Assembly (NCBI RefSeq): GCF_027925525.1
Contig: NZ_BSDJ01000008.1
Location: forward strand, 124,001 to 188,000
DNA: 64,000 bases
Origin: Paenibacillus tyrphae
GTDB taxonomy: Bacteria; Bacillota; Bacilli; Paenibacillales; NBRC-103111
Reading direction: 5' to 3'
Shown: positions 35,816-42,677 of the stretch, piece by piece
Position numbering within the stretch: the first letter of the stretch is position 1
How the letters are laid out: every line of letters begins with the position of its first letter
Program-made: the position numbers and the translations under genes
The notes under the pieces: model-generated
The model's input: the letters and a program-made list of their open reading frames with translations, nothing else
Database searches by the model: none
What the model was told of the DNA's origin: nothing

Positions 35816-36157
35816 TCATTGGGCCTGGTCGTAAGTCACCGTTTGTCTCATCTTCAGCTGTACGACGATTTTGCGAAGCGACTCTTTGTTCAGGCCGAGC
35901 TCGTTCAGCTCCTGAATCAATTGAACCCATTCCTGGTCCAGCGTCTCGGGCTTGTCCCCCTGATCGTGCAAAATAAGCGTTTGTACGTTTACGCCTAGTA
36001 CAGGCGCGAGCTTCCGCAGAAACTGGATGGATGGATTCGATTGCAAATCCCTTTCGATCGAACTCAAATAAGACTTGGCGACGCCGGCGCGGGCTGCAAG
36101 CTCCGTAAGCGACATGCGTTTTTGATGTCGAAGGGACTGAATTCGTGCCCCGATCAT
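35816..36157 (-). CDS. SinR-like repressor 1
   Basis: 113 residues. Residues 1-60 are a SinR-type helix-turn-helix (LTELAARAGVAKSYLSSIER, almost the same recognition helix as B. subtilis SinR), and residues 73-110 a Sin dimerisation helix pair (LDQEWVQLIQELNELGLNKE) as in SinR and SinI. In B. subtilis SinR represses eps and tapA and is neutralised by SinI. No separate SinI-like gene is seen beside it. Two GATACA operators cover its promoter (36215-36251), so it appears to be under the control of another repressor. Confidence 0.88.
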   Translation of the reverse strand: MIGARIQSLRHQKRMSLTELAARAGVAKSYLSSIERDLQSNPSIQFLRKLAPVLGVNVQTLILHDQGDKPETLDQEWVQLIQELNELGLNKESLRKIVVQLKMRQTVTYDQAQ

Positions 36158-36214
36158 GATTAATTCCTCCTTAATTTTCCCGAAGGCCGAGTTTTATAGT
36201 TCTAGTTCTATATT

Positions 36215-36251
36215 CATACTAATTGTATCATATTTAGATACATTTTGTATC
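36215..36251 (-). promoter_or_regulatory. Promoter of sinR-like gene 1 with two GATACA operators
   Basis: Operators CATACTAATTGTATC (36215-36229) and GATACATTTTGTATC (36237-36251), centres 22 bases apart. On the minus strand the first covers an extended -10 (TGATACAAT) and the second covers the -35 region, so a bound repressor would block RNA polymerase at both elements. Confidence 0.7.
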
Positions 36252-36314
36252 TTTATTTAAAAAATTTTATTATTTTTTGCCTATTGACCGCAACTTTTTT
36301 TTGAAATATGGTTC

Positions 36315-36343
36315 TTCACAAACTTTGCTACGTAATGTATAAT
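36315..36343 (+). promoter_or_regulatory. Promoter of Xre-type gene 1
   Basis: TTCACA (36315-36320), 17-base spacer, TATAAT (36338-36343). The same string TTCTTCACAAA...TACGTAATGTATAAT recurs upstream of Xre-type gene 2. A degenerate GATACA-type element (GCTACGTAATGTATA) overlaps the -10. Confidence 0.75.
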
Positions 36344-36425
36344 CTAGTCAAGCTTGAATTCAACAGATTTCGACAAAAGTGATACCGAGACTAGTACATC
36401 GGCAATGTTTTGGAGGGAAATGGAA

Positions 36426-36797
36426 ATGGTCAGAATCGGGGATAAAATCGCTCTGCTCCGCGAAAAGCATGCGCTCACTCAGGAAGAGCTTTCCAGTAAA
36501 ATCAACATTTCGCGCGCTTCGCTCTCTCATTACGAGAAAAACCGCAGGGAGCCGGACTACGAGACCGTGGTCAAAATTGCAGATTTTTTTAAGGTATCCA
36601 TCGATTACTTATTGGGAAGAACCGAGGACCCAAGAGTCGTACTGGAGCCGGAAGTACGGGCTTTCGTAGATAGTCTGGAGCTTTCCGACGAAAAGATTAT
36701 CGACCGATTCTCCTTAACCGTAGACGGCATGAAACTGACTTTTGACGAAGCGAAGCGGTTCATCGCCTTCGTAAGGGCTGCAAGATCGCTCAGATAA
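36426..36797 (+). CDS. Xre-type repressor 1
   Basis: 123 residues. Residues 3-62 form an Xre/cI-like helix-turn-helix (LTQEELSSKINISRASLSHY, KNRREPDYETVVKIADFF, VSIDYLLGR). A C-terminal segment of about 55 residues (FVDSLELSDEKIIDRF, EAKRFIAFVRAARS) is shared with Xre-type 2 and is likely a dimerisation or ligand domain. GGAGGG eight bases before the ATG at 36426 decides between two close ATGs. The domain resembles the PBSX repressor Xre, which makes it a candidate for binding the GATACA operators. Divergent from sinR-like gene 1. Confidence 0.87.
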   Translation: MVRIGDKIALLREKHALTQEELSSKINISRASLSHYEKNRREPDYETVVKIADFFKVSIDYLLGRTEDPRVVLEPEVRAFVDSLELSDEKIIDRFSLTVDGMKLTFDEAKRFIAFVRAARSLR

Positions 36798-36931
36798 CGC
36801 TGCGAGCCTCCCCTCCTGTTAAGCAAGCAGCCTAGCTCGATCCTCATTTCCATACAATCAGGTATACATGCGCCCCGCAATGGCAATAATGGGCAATTGG
36901 GCGTCCTGCGCGGTTCCCGGCGGCTCCTTTA

Positions 36932-37105
36932 TCATGGTTTCGTACGGCTGGACCGTACGGACAATTGGGCAGAGGGCTGCTCTTGGACCGGATGATTATG
37001 TTCCGGACAACCCTTAATCTCGTCCAAAAAACGGTTGATTTTATCAGGGTGAATCCCAAGCTGCTTCATAGTGATGCGAATATCAAGGGCAGCGTTTCTG
37101 CTCAT
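36932..37105 (-). CDS. Tiny protein C of the DIRxxMRQLGxNP group
   Basis: 57 residues: MSRNAALDIRITMKQLGIHP core followed by INRFLDEIKG and a polar tail with many Gln, Ser and Pro. AGGAGAG is upstream of the ATG. Related to tiny proteins A and B. Located between Xre-type genes 1 and 2, in the opposite orientation to both, and its promoter carries two GATACA operators, so it is very probably controlled by these repressors. Unknown function; antagonist of a nearby repressor is one testable idea. Confidence 0.68.
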   Translation of the reverse strand: MSRNAALDIRITMKQLGIHPDKINRFLDEIKGCPEHNHPVQEQPSAQLSVRSSRTKP

Positions 37106-37202
37106 GACTCCAAATCTCTCCTGTACAAGGTTTGGGTATGGGAGGCACCCTGCTTCAAATAAACGGATTTGAAAATCAGGGATAAGTTGCAATGGCATCT
37201 TG

Positions 37203-37240
37203 TATACTTATTGTATCATAAAATGGATACGAATTGTAAC
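37203..37240 (-). promoter_or_regulatory. Promoter of tiny protein C with two GATACA operators
   Basis: TATACTTATTGTATC (37203-37217) and GATACGAATTGTAAC (37226-37240), centres 23 bases apart. On the minus strand the first covers an extended -10 TGATACAAT and the second overlaps TTACAA as -35. The arrangement is the same as at sinR-like gene 1. Confidence 0.7.
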
Positions 37241-37304
37241 CCAATTTTTCTCTTTTCTTTGCCATTTGGTAACAAAATTCACCCAAAACAAGGAAGAAGC
37301 ATTC

Positions 37305-37333
37305 TTCACAAATGTCGATACGTAATGTATAAT
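37305..37333 (+). promoter_or_regulatory. Promoter and leader of Xre-type gene 2
   Basis: TTCACA (37305-37310), 17-base spacer, TATAAT (37328-37333), with GATACGTAATGTATA (37317-37331) over the -10 as a weaker operator copy. A leader of about 255 bases follows before the start codon at 37596; I see no gene, terminator or known riboswitch in it. Confidence 0.72.
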
Positions 37334-37595
37334 TTAATTACTTCCTCACACAGTCTGGGAGCTTGATCCTTCGTTATGGGCGTTCTTTATAAAAAACAGG
37401 CCCCGCTGTGACAAAAGAAGCAAACGCATTCAATTGGTCTGGGAAGTTTTGCTCCTGAAACGGTTTACTCCGGATTGATTTTTCGTTATCGTTTAGGTAC
37501 AACGACTCATTCGCCACCAATGGAAAGACCTAGAACGAACATTTCGTCCTATCCGGAGGACTATCGTATACTTAAGATGATCGGGGTGAGAACAG

Positions 37596-37964
37596 TTGGG
37601 GCAAATTGGAAACCGCATCGCTGCATTAAGGGAAAAGCAAGGATTGACTCAAGAAGAGCTTTCCTTGAAACTCGATATTTCCCGCGCCTCCCTCTCTCAT
37701 TATGAGAAGAACCGCCGGGAACCCGACTACGATACCCTGGTGAAAATCGCCAATCATTTCAAAGTATCGATCGACTATTTGCTTGGTCGGACTCAGGACC
37801 CGGAGATGGTGCTGGATCAACAGGTCAGACAATTCGTCGACAGTCTGGAGCTGTCGGACGAACGAATTTTGCAGCATTTTACGCTTACGATTGACGGAAA
37901 ACAGCTCACGCCGGAGGAAGCCAAGCGATTCATCGCCTTTGTCCGTGCAGAGCGGTCCTTTTAA
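37596..37964 (+). CDS. Xre-type repressor 2
   Basis: 122 residues from a TTG start (GQIGNRIAALREK), with GGGGTGAG upstream. The helix-turn-helix (LTQEELSLKLDISRASLSHY, KNRREPDYDTLVKIANHF) and the C-terminal segment (FVDSLELSDERILQHF, EAKRFIAFVRAERS) closely match Xre-type 1. The promoter is also duplicated, so the two arose by a local gene-plus-promoter duplication. Terminates at a strong hairpin. Predicted to bind the same or similar operators. Confidence 0.87.
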   Translation: MGQIGNRIAALREKQGLTQEELSLKLDISRASLSHYEKNRREPDYDTLVKIANHFKVSIDYLLGRTQDPEMVLDQQVRQFVDSLELSDERILQHFTLTIDGKQLTPEEAKRFIAFVRAERSF

Positions 37965-37980
37965 GCATACAATACCGGAA

Positions 37981-38025
37981 AAGCTGACCTTGGGCTGACA
38001 CCCAAAGGCCAGCTTCTTTTTTTTT
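37981..38025 (+). terminator. Terminator of Xre-type gene 2
   Basis: Stem AAGCTGACCTTGGG / CCCAAAGGCCAGCTT followed by nine T residues. A strong plus-strand terminator. Confidence 0.92.
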
Positions 38026-38030
38026 CCGCC

Positions 38031-38537
38031 TCATAAGAGCTTCAAGCACCGGTTAAGGACGTACTGCTGATCGAACCCGATTTCTTCCGCAGGCGGCAGC
38101 CGCTCCGGCTTAAACCATTCGAAAGCGAGCGCCTCGTTCCGCGGCTCGATCTCGCCGGCAACCTGCACGGCATAGGTAAGCCCGATCGCATGCTTTCGGG
38201 GATCGACCGCATCGAATCCGCTAACCGGGGCCGCCGAAGGGGCATACTGCGCCACATAGAGCGGCTGTCCGTCATGGACAGGACTCGTGACGGTCAACCG
38301 TTCCCCCAGCGTCTCGCTTAACTGCCGTCGGATGCCGCTTCCGATGGTTTCCCCATAATACAGCCTGCCGCCAACGGTACACCATTTGTTGCCCTGATGG
38401 GGCGTTGCTCTCCAAATTAATCCGATGCGGAGAAGGTTGTCCTCTTCGTCCAATTCGACAAGCAGCACGTCGGTACAGACAATGGGAACCAAGGATTGGA
38501 CCTGGTCCCACATCTGCGCTTCAATCCATGGAGCCAA
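38031..38537 (-). CDS. Nudix-fold hydrolase with degenerate Nudix box (GDP-mannose mannosyl hydrolase-like)
   Basis: 168 residues. GGRLYYGETIGSGIRRQLSE occupies the Nudix box position (GxxxxxExxxxxxxREUxEExGU), but the REUxEE part is altered (RQLSET). GDP-mannose mannosyl hydrolases (Gmm/WcaH) also have altered boxes and belong to colanic-acid clusters, which fits the neighbouring GDP-mannose/GDP-fucose genes. Start is uncertain: TTG at 38537 (12 bases after the preceding gene) or ATG at 38513, both with weak ribosome binding sites. Last gene of the SGNH transcript. Confidence 0.72.
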   Translation of the reverse strand: MAPWIEAQMWDQVQSLVPIVCTDVLLVELDEEDNLLRIGLIWRATPHQGNKWCTVGGRLYYGETIGSGIRRQLSETLGERLTVTSPVHDGQPLYVAQYAPSAAPVSGFDAVDPRKHAIGLTYAVQVAGEIEPRNEALAFEWFKPERLPPAEEIGFDQQYVLNRCLKLL

Positions 38538-38549
38538 GTCGCTTCACGC

Positions 38550-39416
38550 TCATTTCTTTTGCTCAAAATAGGCTTTCACAATATCGAACCAAATCTTGTA
38601 GCCGACATCGTTAGGATGAACGCCATCGGCGAGGAGGGCATTGATGTTCGAATTCGCCTCCGTCATTCGTGTGTAAATATCGATATAGTCCAAGTTGTTT
38701 GCGGCGGCAAACTCCTCGGACAAAGCGACATAATCTTTGTAGTAAGCGCCTATGCTGTTCTTGGTGTCGCCTTTCTTCGGATTCGGCGATAACACGATGA
38801 CCTTGGCCTGCGGCAAAGCCTCTTTGATTTTTTGAAGCATGAACTCCAGGTTCTCCCTCGTCTTCTTGAGCGGAATGGATTGTCCATGATCGTTAAGCAC
38901 GAACGTTTCCAACAAAATAATGTCCGGCTTGGCCGCGATGACATTGTTCACATAGTTTTGCAGCATGACCATCTCGGTAGAATGGCCGGGAAAGCCGTTG
39001 GACAACAGCACCGTATTCCGCAGGCCGTCGACCCCCTGTATGTAACGGATAAGAAGATTGGCCCATTTGTACTCCGGGCCGCTGGCCCCATCCCCATTGG
39101 TTACGCTGCTGCCGAAGGTCGCGATTTTCACTTCCCCTTTGGTCAGCGTCAAATAATACAAGTCGTCGATGATCGATCTGGGATTCCCATTCGGCTTGTA
39201 TTTATTGATCTCGGCGATTTTTCTCTCTTCGCGGCGAATCAGTTCTTGTTCCCAGGCCGATTTGGCTTCCTTCGCCTGAATGGCGCCCAAAGCTTCCAAA
39301 TGCTTTTGTCCGTAGTATAGGACCCCGAAAATAATCCCGAAGCTGAAAACGCTTATGGAGAATAATGTCGTCGTTACTTTCAACGTATGTCTAGTCTTCT
39401 TTCTGACCCCGACCAA
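38550..39416 (-). CDS. Membrane-anchored SGNH/GDSL hydrolase
   Basis: 288 residues. One N-terminal membrane segment (LFSISVFSFGIIFGVLYYG) leads to an extracellular SGNH domain with block I TFGSSVTNGDG (nucleophile Ser), NGFPGHSTEM, VLNDHG with Asn, and block V DGVHPNDVGYKIW (Asp and His). Such enzymes add or remove acyl groups from polysaccharides, as PatA/PatB- or AlgX-like relatives do. GGAGG nine bases before a TTG (39416) decides the start. Because it is next to the EPS cluster and shares the GATACA operator, an EPS acetyl-modifying role is likely. Confidence 0.83.
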   Translation of the reverse strand: MVGVRKKTRHTLKVTTTLFSISVFSFGIIFGVLYYGQKHLEALGAIQAKEAKSAWEQELIRREERKIAEINKYKPNGNPRSIIDDLYYLTLTKGEVKIATFGSSVTNGDGASGPEYKWANLLIRYIQGVDGLRNTVLLSNGFPGHSTEMVMLQNYVNNVIAAKPDIILLETFVLNDHGQSIPLKKTRENLEFMLQKIKEALPQAKVIVLSPNPKKGDTKNSIGAYYKDYVALSEEFAAANNLDYIDIYTRMTEANSNINALLADGVHPNDVGYKIWFDIVKAYFEQKK

Positions 39417-39504
39417 AACCGTGCACCTCCGTCGTGTGTCCGAATGCAAAGAAGTGGGCAGGGTGTTCGGAAGGCACCTCTTCGCCTCGTCAGGCTATCC
39501 CACT

Positions 39505-39519
39505 GATACATATTGTAAC
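39505..39519 (-). promoter_or_regulatory. GATACA operator on the SGNH/Nudix promoter
   Basis: GATACATATTGTAAC. On the minus strand it covers an extended -10 (TGTTACAAT, hexamer at 39512-39517). A second, weaker element GAAACAATTCGTATA lies at 39537-39551. Confidence 0.65.
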
Positions 39520-39683
39520 ATAATGCGACTATAAACGAAACAATTCGTATATAAATTTTTAACAAAATGTAATAATCGACTTGTAGAAAGCGGAGTGTAC
39601 GAGAAAATCAGTGAAGGAGGTACTTGGAGCCGTGTGGAAGGAAGCTGTGCAGATCGACGAGGCGGCGACGGTTTCACCGGCCC

Positions 39684-40046
39684 TCACTGCTTACAGGCTG
39701 TGTCGTTCATCTCTTCGTCCGTTTGCTCGATCAACTTGCATTTCTCCACGTAATGGCGGACGTCGTGGATGCTGATTCCGGCGCTGTTCGCTTCTCTTGC
39801 GAACTGAAGCCATTCCAGATCGTTCAAGGACAGTTGATAGCCGTAAGGGGGAACGTCATGAATCAAGGCCTCGACCTCTACGCCCAGCACAGCGGAGATC
39901 TTGTGCAGAAATTCAATGGACGGATTTTTTTGAATGTTTCTCTCTATCGAGCTCAAATACGATTTGGCCACGCCGGCCCGGTTGGCCAGCTCGGTCAACG
40001 ATATGCGCTTCTGCTTGCGATAATGTTGAATGCGCTTACCAATCAT
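39684..40046 (-). CDS. SinR-like repressor 2
   Basis: 120 residues. Same layout as SinR-like 1: helix-turn-helix (LTELANRAGVAKSYLSSIER, IQKNPSIEFLHKISAVLGV) and a Sin dimerisation segment (LNDLEWLQFAREANSAGISI, then RHYVEKCKLIEQ). GAAGGTGA before ATG 40046 sets the start; the frame is open 16 codons further. It lies just beyond the 3' end of the EPS operon. About 110 bases upstream I see no GATACA operator, only a hairpin. Confidence 0.87.
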   Translation of the reverse strand: MIGKRIQHYRKQKRISLTELANRAGVAKSYLSSIERNIQKNPSIEFLHKISAVLGVEVEALIHDVPPYGYQLSLNDLEWLQFAREANSAGISIHDVRHYVEKCKLIEQTDEEMNDTACKQ

Positions 40047-40106
40047 GAATTCACCTTCGTTCGCCCGCATCGCGGGACGTATGTGATACCTCATCTATGG
40101 TTAATT

Positions 40107-40140
40107 CCGTACCGGAGACGTAATGCAGTCCCCGGTACGG
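40107..40140 (-). terminator. Hairpin after the EPS operon
   Basis: Stem CCGTACCGG / CCGGTACGG with a 16-base loop. Followed on the minus strand by AATTAACC, so the T-run is weak. It is the only terminator-like structure after the last EPS gene. Confidence 0.5.
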
Positions 40141-40160
40141 GATTTTCTTTCAGACCGACA

Positions 40161-41363
40161 TTAAATCACGGCTTCCATAACGTTGAATCTCGATTTGGTT
40201 GTGTTAATGATTTTTTTGTACTCTTCTTCCAGTACAACGCCAATTTGGCTCCAGCTGTAATATTCGGCGACAAACTGTTTGCCCAGTTCTCCCATCTTTT
40301 CACAAAGGCTTAGATCCGAGAGGAGCGATGCCATTTCTTTAGCAAATTGTTCCGCATCGCAGGGAGCTACTCGTCCCGCTTGATGCGCGGCTACCTCTCT
40401 CCAAATGTTCACTTTGTCCGAGATCAATACCGGAGTGCCGCAGATGAGCGCTTCGATAACCGAGATGCCGAAGTTTTCGGAATACGACGGAAGCACGAAG
40501 AGATCCGCTTCCTGCAGTACGGCCAGCTTTTGCTGTCCGGTCACCATGCCCGTAAACAGCACCTTATCCGTCAACTGCCGCTCCCTGATCCATTCCTTGA
40601 CCTTGCTGCCGTAATTCTCGTTATCCGGTCCGGCAATAACCAGATGCGCGTCGGGATGGACATCTATGATTTTGGCGAAGGCTTCGACAAGGATGTCCAG
40701 TCCTTTTTTGAAATTCAGACGGCTGAAAAACAACACGATTTTTTTGCCGGCCAGCTCCGGATACTGTTCTCGGAACGTACCCTTCGGAGGCAGTGTCTTA
40801 TATTCCGACAGATCGACTCCGTTCGGGACTACGAATCCTTGACTGTCGAAGGTGTAGGGTTTGGCCAGAATCATTTCCTCTTCCGTTGTGTAGTGCAGCG
40901 CCGAGGCCCGCTTGATGTTCCGGTGCTCGAACAGCCACTCCATCACTCGCTTGCGGCCCCGGTTCCGTTGATAAATATAAGGGTCCAGCGTCCCGTGTGG
41001 ACGGACGATGTAGGGAACGCCGAACTTCCGGCAGTAATGGCCGCTCACCCAGTTGTGAAACAAGTATAACGAGTGCGTATGCACGATATCGTAGTTCGGA
41101 ATGTGCTCTTCGAGCGCTTTGGCAAGTCCGAAGGAAGTCCCCCAAAATTTAGGCTGCTGGATCGGGAAATACCGGATTTCCACGCCATCCTTATGCACCG
41201 GTTCGTTCAAAGGGACATCAAGCGTTCCGGGCCCGTCTTGATTCGTCGTGAAGATCGTCACTTGATGTCCCCGTTCGGCCAGCGACCGGGTCATCCCCAT
41301 GATTGCCTTTGCCGGTCCCCCGTATCTTGGCGCCAAATTCGCAATCACGTGCAGGATTTTCAT
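40161..41363 (-). CDS. EPS family 4 glycosyltransferase, copy 2
   Basis: 400 residues. GT-B fold with NLAPRYGGPAKAI at the N-terminus and the GT4 E-x7-E motif in SYSENFGISVIEALICGTPV. Retaining enzyme that adds one sugar from a nucleotide donor during repeat-unit assembly on the cytoplasmic face. It is closely related to the gene at 48282-49490 along its whole length. AAAGGG nine bases before MKILHVI fixes the start over an ATG three codons earlier. Last gene of the EPS operon. Confidence 0.9.
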   Translation of the reverse strand: MKILHVIANLAPRYGGPAKAIMGMTRSLAERGHQVTIFTTNQDGPGTLDVPLNEPVHKDGVEIRYFPIQQPKFWGTSFGLAKALEEHIPNYDIVHTHSLYLFHNWVSGHYCRKFGVPYIVRPHGTLDPYIYQRNRGRKRVMEWLFEHRNIKRASALHYTTEEEMILAKPYTFDSQGFVVPNGVDLSEYKTLPPKGTFREQYPELAGKKIVLFFSRLNFKKGLDILVEAFAKIIDVHPDAHLVIAGPDNENYGSKVKEWIRERQLTDKVLFTGMVTGQQKLAVLQEADLFVLPSYSENFGISVIEALICGTPVLISDKVNIWREVAAHQAGRVAPCDAEQFAKEMASLLSDLSLCEKMGELGKQFVAEYYSWSQIGVVLEEEYKKIINTTKSRFNVMEAVI

Positions 41364-41388
41364 AATTTCCATCCCTTTCTAAATCAAA

Positions 41389-42645
41389 CTACAAAAATGT
41401 AGGTCTTCGTTTCAGCTTCACCCGCTGAAACGGACTGGGCTCTACGGATTGCGCAACATCCGGATCTTTTGCGCGCCGGGCCGTCAGGCTCCGGTTCAAG
41501 TGGATGCCGATGGAGCACCACAGGAAGAAGCTGACGGCATTGCCCAGCGTGAACAGAATGCTCTCCGTGAAGGAGTAGAACATCAGCACGATAAAGATGG
41601 ACAGTAACATTTCCAGCGAGATGGAGCTCTCCTGAATATATTTTTTAAGCAGAAAGTACAGGACCGACACCGCCATAATGAGAAAGCAGATTAAGCCCAG
41701 TATGCCGGTGTTCAACAGGACGACCAGATAATAGTTGTCTCTGGAAACGGTCGACTTCGCCATGCCCTGGCCGAATATAAATTCGTTGACCGTATCGTTG
41801 CTTGCCAAAAAGTTCGACCAGATGGTCAGCCGGTTACTGAGAAGTTTATCGACAGCGTCAATTAGGCTTTCCACATCGACGAACTGTATGACGCAGACCA
41901 CAATTACGAGCAGCACACACACGCTGATGACCGACGTTCGGATCGTCCAATGAAGCAGACGAAACACGTACTTGCGGACCAGATATACGGCGAGCAGCAG
42001 TACGACGCACAGCAGCGCCGTCCGGCTTACGCTTAAGTGAATCAAGTACGCGAAGAACGGCACGGTAAGCAGGTACCTCTTCTTTTTCGTCATACCGTAA
42101 ATCAGCATCGATACCGCAAAGCCGAGAAAGGCGTACAGTCCCATAAAATTGGGGTGGCGGAAAAAGCCCAAGTACCGGTAGCGCAAGCTGAACGGATCCA
42201 AGTGAAACGCCTTCGGATCGGATAACCCGAGCACGACTGCGAGCGCCACGCAGCAAACGATTGTAAAATAAGCGACTTTGACGAAGCTGACGTATTCGAT
42301 CTGATGCAGCCGCATATAATTGGGAAGCAAAATCATACTGTAGAAAAAAAGCAGAATATATGTTCCGATCGACAGCAGGCTGTCCCACGTCTGCGTGTAC
42401 GTCGTGCTATTGGTCAGACCGATGCACATGACGATGGTCCAGCAATGAAAGACGGCGATCAAATATTTCATTACCGGCGTAATCGTAACCGGCTGCTTGA
42501 TCATATACAGCAGCAGAATCAAGAAGTGGATGGAAACAAAGGTAAATTTGAGCACGTAGATCAAGTCGCCGCTAAATTTCATGAAGGAAAGAATATTGCT
42601 GGCGATGATCAATATAATCGGAACATGAAACGCTATGCTTCTCAT
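41389..42645 (-). CDS. Wzy-like O-antigen polymerase, copy 2
   Basis: 418 residues and about eleven membrane segments. A large central loop contains HPNFMGLYAFLG and SRTALLCVVLL, the O-antigen ligase/polymerase (Wzy_C) signature region. It would polymerise lipid-linked repeat units outside the membrane. Closely related to the protein at 49524-50777. It precedes a glycosyltransferase that is likewise duplicated, so the pair was copied as a module. Confidence 0.85.
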   Translation of the reverse strand: MRSIAFHVPIILIIASNILSFMKFSGDLIYVLKFTFVSIHFLILLLYMIKQPVTITPVMKYLIAVFHCWTIVMCIGLTNSTTYTQTWDSLLSIGTYILLFFYSMILLPNYMRLHQIEYVSFVKVAYFTIVCCVALAVVLGLSDPKAFHLDPFSLRYRYLGFFRHPNFMGLYAFLGFAVSMLIYGMTKKKRYLLTVPFFAYLIHLSVSRTALLCVVLLLAVYLVRKYVFRLLHWTIRTSVISVCVLLVIVVCVIQFVDVESLIDAVDKLLSNRLTIWSNFLASNDTVNEFIFGQGMAKSTVSRDNYYLVVLLNTGILGLICFLIMAVSVLYFLLKKYIQESSISLEMLLSIFIVLMFYSFTESILFTLGNAVSFFLWCSIGIHLNRSLTARRAKDPDVAQSVEPSPFQRVKLKRRPTFL

Positions 42646-42677
42646 TATGACACAACCTTTATGCGAGCTTGTGACGC

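Noticed and set aside
36941-36959. Hairpin CGTACGG/CCGTACG as a terminator
   Set aside because: Lies within the 3' end of tiny protein C coding sequence and has no T-run on either strand.
37475-37705. 76-codon frame upstream of Xre-type gene 2
   Set aside because: Runs into the Xre-type gene in a different frame, with no ribosome binding site and no conserved pattern.
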